DNA of 64,000 nucleotides from Halarcobacter sp. (lineage in GTDB: Bacteria > Campylobacterota > Campylobacteria > Campylobacterales > Arcobacteraceae), in the NCBI RefSeq assembly GCF_963676935.1, contig NZ_OY781470.1, positions 2,886,680 through 2,950,679 on the forward strand. Reading direction: 5' to 3'. The translations under genes were made by a program, and so were the position numbers. This document shows positions 1-12,298 of this stretch, piece after piece. The number at the start of each line of letters is the position of its first letter. Positions within the stretch are counted from its first letter, which is position 1. The notes beneath the pieces were generated by a model that worked only from the letters and a program-made list of their open reading frames with translations, did no database searches and had not been told where the DNA came from.

Positions 1-1
1 A

Positions 2-2812
2 TTTTATTTAAAAACACCAGAGCAAGTTGCAAAACTATATGCAGACATTCCCGAAGCAATTGCTGCAACTCAAGAGATTGCAGATAAATGTAATTTAGAG
101 ATAAAACTAGGTAACCCTACTCCGCCAAACTTTAAATTTACAAGACAAAAGTTAGAAGAATCAAATGTTGCAATTCCTGAGCCTGAGAATGAATACTCTT
201 TAGTAAATGATATCGCCTTGTTTGAGCACAAATGTTGGGAAGGTTTAGAAAAGCGTTTAGAGATTGTTCCTGAAGATAAACACCAAGAATATAGAGATAG
301 ACTACAAGTAGAGATTGATATTATCAATAACATGAAGTTCCCAGGATATATGCTAATCGTTTGGGACTTCGTTATTGTTGCAAAACAGATGAAAATACCA
401 GTAGGACCAGGAAGGGGTTCTGCTGCTGGAAGTTTGGTTGCTTATTCCCTTTTTATTACAGATATTGATCCTATGCCTTATGGTTTACTTTTTGAGAGAT
501 TCCTAAATCCAGAAAGGGTATCGATGCCCGATATTGATATGGACTTCTGTCAAAGTAGAAGGGGTGAAATTATCGATTATGTTGTTCAACAATATGGTCG
601 TTCAAATGTTGCACAAATTATCACCTTTGGTAAACTACTTGCAAAAGGGGTTATTAGAGATGTTGCTAGAGTTCTCGATATGCCATACTCAAAAGCAGAT
701 GCTATGGCAAAACTTATTCCAGATGAACTTGGTATTAATCTTACAGACTCATATGAAAAAGAACCAAAGATTAAAGAGCTTTGTGATGCAGACCCTCAAG
801 CAAAAAGAGTATGGGAATTTGCTTTAGCCTTAGAAGGTCTAAATAGAAATGCAGGTACTCATGCAGCCGGAGTTGTTATTTCAAATGAACCTTTATGGAA
901 AAAAACTCCCCTGTTTAAACCTTCAGGTATGGATACCATTGCGACACAATATAATGGTAAGTATGTCGAAGATGTTGACTTAATTAAATTTGACTTCTTA
1001 GGTCTTAAGACCCTTACCGTTATTGATGAAGCAAATAAACTTGTTGAAAAGAGATATGGAAAAAAGATTGACTTCATCCTTGAAGATGTAAATGACCAAG
1101 GAGTTTATGATTTAATTCAATCAGGAAATACAATTGGATTATTCCAGATAGAATCTGCTGGTATGCAAGACCTTGCAAAAAGATTAAAACCTTCAGGTTT
1201 TGAAGATATCATTGCGATGCTAGCACTTTATAGACCAGGACCTATGGAATCAGGGATGCTTGATGACTTCATCGATAGAAAACATGGACGTGCTGAAATT
1301 TCATACTTTTATGATGAATTTGTTGAACCTTTAAAACCTATTCTTGAACCAACCTACGGAGTTATTGTTTACCAAGAGCAAGTTATGCAGATTGTGCAAA
1401 CTATTGGTGGATTCAGCCTTGGAGGTGCCGACTTAGTTAGACGGGCAATGGGTAAAAAGATTAAAGAAGAGATGGATAGACTTAAAGGTGAATTTGCCGA
1501 AGGTGGAGTAAAAAAAGGTTATGTAAAAGAACACTGTGAAGAGCTTTTCGACCTTATTGTAAAATTCGCCGGATATGGTTTTAATAAATCTCACTCGGCA
1601 GCTTATGGTCTTGTTACATTCTATACAAGCTTCTTAAAGAAATATTATCCAACAGAATTTATGGCAGCCTTACTTACACTTGAAAAAGATAATACTGACA
1701 AAGTTGTAAGATATGTTGATGAAGTAAAAAGATTAGATATTGAACTTTTCCCTCCACACATTAATAAATCTGACCTTGTTTTCTCTGCTAGAGAAATAGA
1801 TGGAAAAGAGGTTGTAATGTTTGGTATGGGTGCCATTAAAGGTGCTGGAGATGTTGCTATTAACTCTATTTTAAAAGAAAGAAGAGAAAATGGAGATTTT
1901 AAAGACCTTGGAGACTTTATCTCTAGAATTGATGGAAGTAAAGTTAATAAAAGGGTAATTGAATCTTTGATTAAAGCTGGTGCACTTGATGATTTTGAAT
2001 ACTCAAGAAGAGCATTATTAGAACAAATTGAACTAATAGGTGAATATGTTGGTAAAGCAATGCAACTTAAAAAGCAAACAACATCTTCACTATTTGGTGA
2101 TGATAAAGAGATGTTAACTGTTGAAGTAGAACTAGATCATCTACCCGAATTTGAGCCAAAAGAAATATTAGAATTTGAAAAAGCATCATTAGGATTCTAT
2201 GTATCTGGTCACCCTCTTGATGGTTATAGAGAACAACTTGATAAAATAAACTATACATTAAGTTCAGAAATAGATGAAGTTGCAGATGGTTCACAAGCAT
2301 TGATTATTGGTAAGATTGAGGAGATAACTCAAAAAATCTCTAAAAAAGGAAATAAATTTGGAATTGCAAATGTTCTGGATTTACACGGAAACTTAGAGAT
2401 TATGCTTTTTGAAAATAGACTAAAAGAGCTTGAAGATGATTTTAAAATCGATTTAAAAAATCCTTGGGATTCTGAACCAATTGCTTTTAAAGTTAAAATT
2501 ACAAAAGATGGTGATTTTACTAGAATGAATATCTTAAAAATTGAATCTTTAGATGATGCAAAAAAAGATAAAGTAAAAACAAAACTTGCAGAAAAAATGG
2601 AACCACCTTTAACCATTGCTATTCCTTACGAAGAAAAAGAGGATTCTATGTACAAACTTTTTGATTTGATTGCAAATAATCAAGGAAAAAGGGAATTAAA
2701 AGTTGTTATAAAAACAAAACTAGCAGATATAGAGTTAGAAACAGGATTTAGTGTTTCTTCAAATGTAGAAGAATATATTAAACAGATCCAAGGGGCATAT
2801 GTAGTTGCATGA
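2..2812 (+). CDS. dnaE: DNA polymerase III alpha subunit, 5' end missing
   Basis: This is the replicative polymerase catalytic subunit, which extends DNA within the holoenzyme. The reading frame is open from base 2, so the start and the N-terminal PHP domain lie outside the window; 936 codons are present. Visible landmarks are the GRGSAAGSL motif near base 415 and the PDIDMDF catalytic aspartate motif near base 530. A helix-hairpin-helix/OB-fold C-terminal part follows, with ALIIGKIEEI near base 2300. The stop overlaps the start of surE, so the two genes are probably co-transcribed. An internal TTG near base 218 is not the true start, because conserved DnaE sequence continues upstream of it. 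Confidence 0.97.
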   Translation, partial: FYLKTPEQVAKLYADIPEAIAATQEIADKCNLEIKLGNPTPPNFKFTRQKLEESNVAIPEPENEYSLVNDIALFEHKCWEGLEKRLEIVPEDKHQEYRDRLQVEIDIINNMKFPGYMLIVWDFVIVAKQMKIPVGPGRGSAAGSLVAYSLFITDIDPMPYGLLFERFLNPERVSMPDIDMDFCQSRRGEIIDYVVQQYGRSNVAQIITFGKLLAKGVIRDVARVLDMPYSKADAMAKLIPDELGINLTDSYEKEPKIKELCDADPQAKRVWEFALALEGLNRNAGTHAAGVVISNEPLWKKTPLFKPSGMDTIATQYNGKYVEDVDLIKFDFLGLKTLTVIDEANKLVEKRYGKKIDFILEDVNDQGVYDLIQSGNTIGLFQIESAGMQDLAKRLKPSGFEDIIAMLALYRPGPMESGMLDDFIDRKHGRAEISYFYDEFVEPLKPILEPTYGVIVYQEQVMQIVQTIGGFSLGGADLVRRAMGKKIKEEMDRLKGEFAEGGVKKGYVKEHCEELFDLIVKFAGYGFNKSHSAAYGLVTFYTSFLKKYYPTEFMAALLTLEKDNTDKVVRYVDEVKRLDIELFPPHINKSDLVFSAREIDGKEVVMFGMGAIKGAGDVAINSILKERRENGDFKDLGDFISRIDGSKVNKRVIESLIKAGALDDFEYSRRALLEQIELIGEYVGKAMQLKKQTTSSLFGDDKEMLTVEVELDHLPEFEPKEILEFEKASLGFYVSGHPLDGYREQLDKINYTLSSEIDEVADGSQALIIGKIEEITQKISKKGNKFGIANVLDLHGNLEIMLFENRLKELEDDFKIDLKNPWDSEPIAFKVKITKDGDFTRMNILKIESLDDAKKDKVKTKLAEKMEPPLTIAIPYEEKEDSMYKLFDLIANNQGKRELKVVIKTKLADIELETGFSVSSNVEEYIKQIQGAYVVA

Positions 2813-3609
2813 TGAAACAAATATTATTAACAAATGACGACGGTTTTGATGCTATTGGATTAAAAGCCTTAGTTGAGGCATTATCGCCTTTGGCAAAAAT
2901 TATAGTTGTTGCTCCTGCAAAAAATAAATCTGCTTGTGGCCACTCTTTAACACTTGATAGACCATTAAAATTAGATTGTGTAAGAGATGATTATTATAAA
3001 ATTGATGATGGGACACCAACTGATTGTGTATTTATCTCTCTTAACAATCTTTTTAAAGAGGGATATAAACCTGATTTAATAGTTAGTGGGATTAATATTG
3101 GTGCAAATATGGGAGAAGATATCACCTATAGTGGGACTGCTGCTGGTGCGATGGAAGCGGTACTTCAAGGTGTCCCTGCAATTGCAATATCTCAAGTTTG
3201 TAAAGATCGATGCCAAGATATAAAAAATGGTTGGGACTTTGCCCTAGCAAAAAAAACTATTGCAAACATAGTGGAAAAAATATTTCAAGGCGAATTTCCA
3301 TTAAAAGAAAGAAGATTTTTAAATATAAATATTCCTCCTATTAAAGAAGAAGAGTGTAATGGAATAAAAATTACAAAAGCTGGCCATCGAGAATATGGAA
3401 ATGATACACATAGACACTACAATCCACGAGGTGAAGAGTTTTACTGGATAGGCTTACATCCTCTAATTTGGCAAGCTAGCGAAGACAAAAGCTGTGACTT
3501 TGAAGCAATAAAAGATAATTATGTTTCAATAACACCTGTAAAACTTGACTTAACTTCTTATGAAGAGATGGATAAATTAGATATTTGGTTAAAAAAAGGA
3601 GAAAAATAA
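2809..3609 (+). CDS. surE: 5'/3'-nucleotidase SurE
   Basis: SurE is a metal-dependent phosphatase acting on nucleoside 5'- and 3'-monophosphates and is linked to stationary-phase survival. The 266-residue length is typical. The N-terminal LLTNDDG motif supplies the metal-binding aspartates, and SGINIGANMGEDITYSGTA carries the conserved Asn and Gly-rich active-site loop. The ATG at 2809 overlaps the dnaE stop as ATGA; a second in-frame ATG at 2812 is equally possible. The overlap suggests translational coupling to dnaE. Confidence 0.96.
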   Translation: MMKQILLTNDDGFDAIGLKALVEALSPLAKIIVVAPAKNKSACGHSLTLDRPLKLDCVRDDYYKIDDGTPTDCVFISLNNLFKEGYKPDLIVSGINIGANMGEDITYSGTAAGAMEAVLQGVPAIAISQVCKDRCQDIKNGWDFALAKKTIANIVEKIFQGEFPLKERRFLNINIPPIKEEECNGIKITKAGHREYGNDTHRHYNPRGEEFYWIGLHPLIWQASEDKSCDFEAIKDNYVSITPVKLDLTSYEEMDKLDIWLKKGEK

Positions 3610-3870
3610 TTGAATTTAACAAAATCACTTCTATTTAATATAGATAAATTAGTAGGTACACTAAAAACAGAAGAGGAACTAAAAGAGGTTCTAAAAAGAA
3701 AATTTACAAAAAAAGAGTTTAAAGTATTTGTTGCAATGGAAGATAAAAAAGATATAAAAGAGATTGCTAAACTAATCAATGATGAGGAAGAAAGAGTTGA
3801 AGAACTTTATAAAGCTGCCTGTAAAAAATTAAATCAAGAAAAAATAAAAAAAGAGTTAGTAAACCTATAA
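3610..3870 (+). CDS. Small HTH-like protein of unknown function
   Basis: An 86-residue, Lys/Glu-rich, largely helical protein that I do not recognise as a named family. The TTG start directly follows the surE stop and has a good ribosome-binding site (AAGGAG near 3597). Residues about 30-75 read like a sigma-region-4 or LuxR-type helix-turn-helix (FTKKEFKVF, then KEIAKLI, then a helix ending in KKL). A DNA-binding role is inferred from this pattern only. It is the last gene of the dnaE-surE unit and is followed by a terminator hairpin. Confidence 0.6.
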   Translation: MNLTKSLLFNIDKLVGTLKTEEELKEVLKRKFTKKEFKVFVAMEDKKDIKEIAKLINDEEERVEELYKAACKKLNQEKIKKELVNL

Positions 3871-3871
3871 A

Positions 3872-3903
3872 AAGAGAAGCTACATTTTTAATGTAGCTTT
3901 TCT
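3872..3903. terminator. Bidirectional terminator between convergent genes
   Basis: The hairpin has arms AGAAGCTACAT and ATGTAGCTTTT around a short T/A loop, with A-rich and T-rich flanks that would serve both strands. It lies between the end of the small HTH-like gene (plus) and the end of the Csd4-like gene (minus), overlapping the 3' end of the latter. Confidence 0.7.
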
Positions 3904-5256
3904 AATAAAGTCTGAAATCATTGAAACCCCAGATTCTGATGTTTTTAATTTATCGAAATTTACCAATATCATACCAGCAAACTTTTTACCTTTGTAAAAC
4001 TCAATTCTAAAAAGATTACCATTAGTATCAACTGAGAAACCATTTAAAAATTTATTTTGTTTAATCTCTAAACCACTCTCATCAACTCTACCTTTTTTTA
4101 CAAAACCAATAACATTTACCCTAATATCTTTTATTGGTTCAACTAAAAAACTTTCATTTACATCAACTATTGAACCCATTTTTATCTCTTTTTTTACTCC
4201 ATCAATCACCATATTAACTACTTTTGTTTCAGTGTCAATATCCATATAATCAGGTTTTAAATTTGCTAGTTTTCTATTTCCATAATGGATTACAAAAAGT
4301 CCATTATCTTTTACAACTGTAAGAAGAGGGTTAGAAGGACTAAATTCTAAAGTTCCATCTTTTTTTATTGGGAAATATTTTAATAATGTTCTAATTTGAC
4401 TAAGTGGAAGCTGTATTGTCTCATCATAAAAAGATATATAAATATCATCATCAATAACCCTTTTAACACTTAAAGAATTCAAATCAAATTTACGTTTAAA
4501 CTCTATTCCCATAATCTCCATATATTTTTCTAAAGCTAAAAGGTGATAATAAGTTCTTTCGTGTAAAGGCAAGGTTTTACTAGCTTCATTTCCAAAAGCT
4601 GCCTTTCCATTATTTATAGCAAAATATGTAAGACTTTTTTCCATCTCTTTATCACCCATTTTTGTATGAGTATTTTTTGTATGGTAAAGATCTCTATCTC
4701 TTAATAAATTTTCATTTACATGTTCGCAAACCTCTTTAGATATCTCTTCGAGATTTCCATAATAATCAATATCAAGTTTTGATTGATCTATAATTGAACT
4801 TTGTCCCCACCTATCAGGAGAAAAAGTCCAGTTAGTATAATCTTTCCTATAAAAACCACTTCCATCATGCAAATTTAGTACAACTTTTACATCATCAGAA
4901 GTAATATATTTTTTGATTCTCTGAACTGTTTCATAATCAGGGTCATCTTTAGAAATTTTTGCAAACTTTCTATTCATATCACCATAAGGACCTCTTGATC
5001 TTTTAATAATAGAATAAAAATTTAAATTTGGTACAACCCAAACTGAGCCTTTTGTAATCTCATAATGGGTAGTGATAATTGATGCAGCCATAAATGCACC
5101 TGGTTCGTCACCTTGGATTCCACCAATTATTAAAAGGGTATTATCATCTTGCTTCCCTTTTTTTATAAAATCAAACTCCATATTATTTACATATGAATTT
5201 GCAAAAAGATTTTGAATAAATAAAGCTATTATAAAAATTCTAAATAACTTTAACAT
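3880..5256 (-). CDS. Csd4/Pgp1-like D,L-carboxypeptidase (M14)
   Basis: A periplasmic zinc carboxypeptidase expected to trim murein tripeptides to dipeptides. In Helicobacter (Csd4) and Campylobacter (Pgp1) this activity gives helical cell shape. Numbering from the upstream ATG at 5268, the zinc ligands appear as Gln52 and Glu55 (GGIQGDEPG) and His134 (NLHDG). This is the Q-E-H set of Csd4 rather than the usual H-E-H of M14 enzymes. FGNEASK probably carries the catalytic Glu. I prefer the ATG at 5256 because it places a signal peptide (MLKLFRIFIIALF, cleavage after LFA) directly at the N terminus. It overlaps the end of the M15 gene, so the two are coupled. Confidence 0.88.
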   Translation of the reverse strand: MLKLFRIFIIALFIQNLFANSYVNNMEFDFIKKGKQDDNTLLIIGGIQGDEPGAFMAASIITTHYEITKGSVWVVPNLNFYSIIKRSRGPYGDMNRKFAKISKDDPDYETVQRIKKYITSDDVKVVLNLHDGSGFYRKDYTNWTFSPDRWGQSSIIDQSKLDIDYYGNLEEISKEVCEHVNENLLRDRDLYHTKNTHTKMGDKEMEKSLTYFAINNGKAAFGNEASKTLPLHERTYYHLLALEKYMEIMGIEFKRKFDLNSLSVKRVIDDDIYISFYDETIQLPLSQIRTLLKYFPIKKDGTLEFSPSNPLLTVVKDNGLFVIHYGNRKLANLKPDYMDIDTETKVVNMVIDGVKKEIKMGSIVDVNESFLVEPIKDIRVNVIGFVKKGRVDESGLEIKQNKFLNGFSVDTNGNLFRIEFYKGKKFAGMILVNFDKLKTSESGVSMISDFIRKATLKM

Positions 5257-6247
5257 GCCATGGTTCATATCTTACCCCGTCCTTATTATTAATTGTATAT
5301 CTCATCTCTATATATTTTAAACTTCTCATTTTTAGGAATTCTTCAGTAAGAGCAAATCTTGGAGAAAAGTTAGCGTGGCCAAAACCTTTTTTGCCCACAT
5401 CAAAATCTGCAATTGTATGATAAGTAAATGCTGGTGGAGCTAAAGATTTTGAGGCAACTGATAGATTAGCATCTACACTTGCTAATTTATCTAAAAAAAG
5501 CTTCATCTGTTTTACAATACTTCTGACTCCTGAAGTTAAGATCAAGTTATCTCCAATATCATCTAACATTTTAAAGTAGGTATCGTGGGGATTACCTTTA
5601 AAAAGATAATGACCTGTACCAGCTATTTTTATTACATCATTTTTGTTGATTTTTTCTGTAATGTTGTTAGATATTCTTTTTCCATAAAAACCATGTATAT
5701 TCGGATCATAGTAAAAAATATATTCCATAAAATCCAATTCTTCTTTTGTAAAAGTTTCTAAAGTAGAAACTTTTTTTGAAAGTTCAATTATTTCATCAAA
5801 GCTTATGATATTAAAGTTACCATACCCAACAAATCTTTGCATTAGTAAAAGTTTTTTTCTAACACTAATAAAACTATTCACATATTCTGGATTTAAATAT
5901 ATATCTTTTTGTACACTTAACTCTTTTTCAACCTTTTCTTTTGTGACTATTTTTTCTTCTATTTCAGATTCTTCAATAATATTTTCTTCTTTCGCAACCA
6001 CTTTTTTTTCTAGATTAGATTCTTCAATAATATTTTCTACTTTAGGTTCTTTTTCCTTATCAATAATAATCTCTTCTATTTTTTTAACAGTTTCTTTTTT
6101 ATCTACAAGGATATTTTCTTTTTCATTTAAACCAAAGACTTTTATGAAAAAATCTAAAATATCTTCTTTTTTTTCATTTGCAAATAATTCAGAACTGCTT
6201 AAAAGAACTGTAGGTATAGCTATTTTAAAAAAATCTCTACGTTGCAT
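5240..6247 (-). CDS. Tat-exported M15-family D-Ala-D-Ala carboxypeptidase-like protein
   Basis: A 335-residue putative murein peptidase. The N terminus MQRRDFFKIAIP matches a twin-arginine signal (RRxFxK). Residues about 45-115 form a charged Glu/Lys-rich linker with two imperfect copies of a NIIEES-containing unit. The C-terminal half has VanY/M15 hallmarks: SGVRSIVKQM, a His/Asp zinc-site region (YHTIADFDVG), and a final GVRYEPWHVKV with the last His ligand. It lies immediately upstream of the Csd4-like gene and overlaps it, so both probably act on peptidoglycan. Substrate specificity is inferred from the family. Confidence 0.85.
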   Translation of the reverse strand: MQRRDFFKIAIPTVLLSSSELFANEKKEDILDFFIKVFGLNEKENILVDKKETVKKIEEIIIDKEKEPKVENIIEESNLEKKVVAKEENIIEESEIEEKIVTKEKVEKELSVQKDIYLNPEYVNSFISVRKKLLLMQRFVGYGNFNIISFDEIIELSKKVSTLETFTKEELDFMEYIFYYDPNIHGFYGKRISNNITEKINKNDVIKIAGTGHYLFKGNPHDTYFKMLDDIGDNLILTSGVRSIVKQMKLFLDKLASVDANLSVASKSLAPPAFTYHTIADFDVGKKGFGHANFSPRFALTEEFLKMRSLKYIEMRYTINNKDGVRYEPWHVKVI

Positions 6248-6252
6248 TTATA

Positions 6253-6516
6253 TTAAAGTACCATCTTTATATCTTTATGATCACCTAATAATTTATGTAA
6301 TTCTGTTCTATCATCATCATTATGTACTATAAGTTCAATATTATAACTTTTGAATTTCCCTTTTTTACTTACATTTGATTCTTTGATACTATGTTCCCTA
6401 TCTCCAAATATATCTTTTGATATATATTTCACATTTACAGTTTCTAATATTACTATTTTATATTTCCATGAGCATGGATAGGTAAGTTCCAATTTATGTT
6501 TATTTAAATCAATCAT
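6253..6516 (-). CDS. DUF493/YbeD-family protein
   Basis: An 87-residue ACT-like small protein of the DUF493 family; the homologous E. coli YbeD has no settled function. The pattern [10 protein letters not shown] near the N terminus and the alternating beta/alpha layout fit the family. It overlaps moaC by 4 bp (ATGA) and is 5 bp from the M15 gene, so it belongs to the same operon. Nothing here indicates a substrate. Confidence 0.8.
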   Translation of the reverse strand: MIDLNKHKLELTYPCSWKYKIVILETVNVKYISKDIFGDREHSIKESNVSKKGKFKSYNIELIVHNDDDRTELHKLLGDHKDIKMVL

Positions 6517-7007
6517 ACACTATCTCCTTTAAAATTTTTCCTATTAAAGTCTCCACTTTTACCACCACTTTTACTTTCAAGTTGTACTTCAGAAATGACC
6601 ATTGTTTTATCTATCGCTTTTACCATATCATAAATCGTAAGTAAACCTACAGATACTCCTGTCAAAGCTTCCATTTCCACCCCTGTCTGACCTGACAGTT
6701 TAGCTGTTACATATAGTTTAAAACCTGGAAGTTCTGGCAACTCTTCAATATCACAATTAATGCCACTTAAAAGTAAAGGATGACACATTGGTATTAAATC
6801 ACTTGTTTTCTTTACACCCATAATTGCAGCTATTACTGCTGTTTGAAGTACTGGACCTTTTTTTGTATTATTACTTATAATAGCATCAAAAGCCTCTTGA
6901 CTCATCGAAATTTTTCCTGATGCTATAGCAACTCTAGTTGTATCTTCTTTATCAGATACATCTACCATTTTAGGTCTATTTTTATCATCTAAATGTGTTA
7001 AGCTCAA
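6513..7007 (-). CDS. moaC: Cyclic pyranopterin monophosphate synthase MoaC
   Basis: Catalyses formation of cyclic pyranopterin monophosphate, the first stable intermediate of molybdenum cofactor synthesis, with MoaA. At 164 residues it is full length. MCHPL at 74-78, GVEMEALTG at 109-117 and the following [11 protein letters not shown] with the catalytic Asp are diagnostic. The start is TTG at 7007, with AAAGGAAA just upstream. It is the first gene of the minus-strand unit and divergent from rpsU. Confidence 0.96.
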   Translation of the reverse strand: MSLTHLDDKNRPKMVDVSDKEDTTRVAIASGKISMSQEAFDAIISNNTKKGPVLQTAVIAAIMGVKKTSDLIPMCHPLLLSGINCDIEELPELPGFKLYVTAKLSGQTGVEMEALTGVSVGLLTIYDMVKAIDKTMVISEVQLESKSGGKSGDFNRKNFKGDSV

Positions 7008-7059
7008 GTTATTTCCTTTACTATATTAGTACGTGGATTATAGCCTCTCTTTAGTTAAA

Positions 7060-7087
7060 TTGAAATTAAGTTAATTTTAAATATAAT
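7060..7087 (+). promoter_or_regulatory. rpsU promoter
   Basis: TTGAAA at 7060-7065 and TATAAT at 7082-7087 are separated by 16 bp and lie about 37 bp before the rpsU start. The region also separates rpsU from the divergent moaC operon. Confidence 0.6.
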
Positions 7088-7123
7088 GCAACCCTAAATT
7101 TAAAAAGAAAGAGGGTGATTTTA

Positions 7124-7336
7124 GTGCCAGGCATTAAAGTTAAAGATAGCGAATCATTTGACGAAGCATACAGAAGGTTTAAGAAACAATGTGATAGAAA
7201 TCTTATTGTTACTGAAACTAGAGCTAGAAGATTTTTTGAACCAATGACTGAAAAAAGAAAGAAACAAAAAATTAATGCTAGAAAGAAAATGCTTAAGAGA
7301 TTATACATGCTTAGAAGATACGAATCTAGGCTGTAA
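7124..7336 (+). CDS. rpsU: 30S ribosomal protein S21
   Basis: A small basic ribosomal protein of the 30S platform. The GTG at 7124 gives the expected 70-residue protein beginning (M)[19 protein letters not shown] possible GTG at 7115 is rejected because it sits inside the ribosome-binding site (GAGGG at 7111). The C terminus is strongly basic, as in the family. It is monocistronic, with its own promoter and terminator. Confidence 0.96.
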   Translation: MPGIKVKDSESFDEAYRRFKKQCDRNLIVTETRARRFFEPMTEKRKKQKINARKKMLKRLYMLRRYESRL

Positions 7337-7356
7337 TATTTCGTTATTTTCCAATA

Positions 7357-7391
7357 AAAAAGGTCAGTTTTTTAAGCTGGCCTTTTTTTAT
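7357..7391 (+). terminator. rpsU terminator
   Basis: The stem AAAAAAGGTCAG / CTGGCCTTTTTT (one G-T pair) is followed by a T run, directly downstream of rpsU. It is a canonical intrinsic terminator. Confidence 0.85.
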
Positions 7392-7400
7392 GCCTAATTT

Positions 7401-8852
7401 TTACATATATATATTTAATAAACTTAATATAAATATAGGTCCTACAAATGCTGCAACTAAACCTATTAACATAAAATCTTTAGAATTTAATTTCCCTGAA
7501 GCAAAAGCAATTGCATTTGGTGGTGTAGATACAGGTAATACCATTGCACATGAAGCACATAAGGCTATACTAATTACCATATAAGAAACTATTGAATCAC
7601 CAAGTCCACTTACTAAAGCAACAATTAAAGGTAGCATAATGTTTGTAGCTGCAGTATTACTCATAAAATTCGAAACTAATATAACTATAAAAGCAAATAT
7701 AGTAACTATAATAAATATATTTAAACCCTCAAGATTAAATTGTGTACCAATCCACTCATCTAATCCTGTTTTAGACACTCCTGCACCTAAAGATAATCCA
7801 CCTATAATCAAAATAATTACATCCCACCTAATCTCTTTTATATCCTCATTATCAATAATACCAAATATTGTAAAAACCACTATAGGAAATAAAGAAACAA
7901 CAGGTGTAGGTATATGATGTAAAGGACCAGATAACCATAACAAAACAGTAATAGTAAATACTAATATAACTAAAGCTTTTTTCCAACTTGGTATTGTAGG
8001 TATTTTAGTAAAGGTAGTAGTAGAATCATCATAATGTGGTATTTTCTTTACTTTATTTATATTGATAACATCTTCAGTTGATTTATATACTTTAAGTATT
8101 AACCATCTAAAAAATACAACTATTAATATTGCCGGAGGTAAAGCTATAGCCATCCATTCTAAAAAAGAAGGCGCATTATCTCCTAGTATGCCCACAGCAA
8201 TAGCATTAGGTGGAGTACCAATTATAGTGCCCATTCCGCCAATATTTGCTGCTATTACAACACCAAGTAAAATACCTTTTTGAAAAGGATTATGTTCATT
8301 CATATTTTTTAGCATTGGGATTAATAAAGTCATCATCATAGCAGTAGTAGCTGTATTTGATACAAACATTGATAATACAAATGTTGTTAACATTAATCCA
8401 GTTAATATATTATGTGGAGAATTACCAAAATAAAATATAACTCTTTTTGCTAGCCATAAATCCAATTTTGTTTTAGAAGCAGCTATAGCTAAAATAAACC
8501 CTGCCATAAATAAAAAAATTAAAGGATTAGACCATGGCTTTAAGAAATATATCCACTCTTTTGAGTTTGAATCAAAATCAAAGTCATGAAAGCCTAATAA
8601 AAGTATTTCTAAGGATATTAATAAGAAAGATACAGCAAAAGCAGGAATTGCTTCTGTCATCCATAATAAAGCCGAAAAAGATAGGATAAACAACATTAAA
8701 CTAGCTTCATAAGATAAGCTTGAATATTCTGGAATAATTGAGATGGAAAAAGCTATTAATAAGGAGATAAAAAATCTACTAACTGAATGTTTAATTGAAA
8801 ACCTAAGCTTACCATTTATTATTTTACGTAAGTGAAAACGACTATCAAGCAT
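7401..8852 (-). CDS. DASS (SLC13) family sodium:anion symporter
   Basis: A 483-residue inner-membrane carrier, probably sodium-coupled uptake of di- or tricarboxylates or sulfate. It has two related halves, each with a substrate/Na+ site SNT motif: FVSNTATTAMM in the first half and FMSNTAATNIM in the second. GTIIGTPPNAIA and PVSTPPNAIAFASG are the paired family signatures, and many hydrophobic segments fit about 11 membrane spans. The substrate cannot be read from sequence. It stands alone between rpsU (convergent) and the rRNA operon. Confidence 0.9.
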   Translation of the reverse strand: MLDSRFHLRKIINGKLRFSIKHSVSRFFISLLIAFSISIIPEYSSLSYEASLMLFILSFSALLWMTEAIPAFAVSFLLISLEILLLGFHDFDFDSNSKEWIYFLKPWSNPLIFLFMAGFILAIAASKTKLDLWLAKRVIFYFGNSPHNILTGLMLTTFVLSMFVSNTATTAMMMTLLIPMLKNMNEHNPFQKGILLGVVIAANIGGMGTIIGTPPNAIAVGILGDNAPSFLEWMAIALPPAILIVVFFRWLILKVYKSTEDVININKVKKIPHYDDSTTTFTKIPTIPSWKKALVILVFTITVLLWLSGPLHHIPTPVVSLFPIVVFTIFGIIDNEDIKEIRWDVIILIIGGLSLGAGVSKTGLDEWIGTQFNLEGLNIFIIVTIFAFIVILVSNFMSNTAATNIMLPLIVALVSGLGDSIVSYMVISIALCASCAMVLPVSTPPNAIAFASGKLNSKDFMLIGLVAAFVGPIFILSLLNIYM

Positions 8853-8889
8853 TCAGTACCTTTTAACATTTAAAATAATTATATAATTA

Positions 8890-9060
8890 AAAAGCTAAAA
8901 TAGGAGAGTAAACTAATAAAGAGTATAGGTAGTGGAAATAAAGATAAATAAAAAGCAAAGGGTAAAAAAAGGAGGAAAGTAAAACCATAGTAAGCAGAAG
9001 AAAAAAAAGACTAGAGACTAAAAAGTAATAAAAAAAGTAAAGAAGGAGAAAAAAGAGGGC
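8890..9060. other. Purine-rich tract downstream of the rRNA operon
   Basis: About 170 bp whose plus strand is almost entirely A and G, with very few C or T. It lies between the DASS gene and the rRNA terminator. No reading frame with a ribosome-binding site is seen on either strand. The rest of 8853-9060 holds nothing else I can identify apart from the upstream region of the DASS gene. Confidence 0.5.
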
Positions 9061-9114
9061 AAAAAAAAAGCTCTTAGCTTAAACATCAAATAGAGATGAA
9101 TAAACTAAAAGCTT
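9061..9114 (-). terminator. Terminator of the rRNA operon
   Basis: The arms at 9068-9081 and 9101-9114 (14 bp, two G-T pairs) are followed on the minus strand by a run of nine U (9061-9069). It lies just after the 5S gene. Confidence 0.85.
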
Positions 9115-9128
9115 AAAAAACACTCAAG

Positions 9129-9246
9129 AGCTGGCAGCGGCCTACGTTTCCACAAGTGAAACCTGCAGTATTATCAGCGCAGAGGTGCTTGACTTCCGGG
9201 TTCGGAATGGAGCCGGGTATTTCCACCTCGCTATAACCACCAGCAA
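9129..9246 (-). rRNA. rrf: 5S ribosomal RNA
   Basis: About 118 nt, recognised from the conserved core (CCATTCCGAACCCGGAAGTC in the minus sense) and the closing terminal helix. Ends are approximate. It is the last gene of the operon. Confidence 0.92.
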
Positions 9247-9324
9247 TATGAGTATCAAACAAACTTTAAAAGTTTGCTCTGTACTCACATTTATGAGTTA
9301 TAAAAATTATAATGTTAAGTCTTT

Positions 9325-9370
9325 GACACAATACTGAGTTAAACTCAATAAGATAGTAAACCAAGAAATA
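9325..9370 (-). other. 23S processing stem, 3' arm
   Basis: This stretch is complementary to 12299-12351 upstream of the 23S 5' end, with an uninterrupted core of TCAATAAGATAGTA. Pairing would close 23S rRNA into the RNase III-type precursor stem. Confidence 0.75.
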
Positions 9371-9374
9371 GTTT

Positions 9375-12286
<2,912 letters not shown>

Positions 12287-12298
12287 TTTTTGAATAAT

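Noticed and set aside
218-2812. An internal TTG start for dnaE at 218
   Set aside because: Conserved DnaE sequence continues upstream to base 2.
8890-9060. Possible short ORF starting at GTG in the purine-rich tract
   Set aside because: It encodes about 16 Lys-rich residues before a stop, with no ribosome-binding site.
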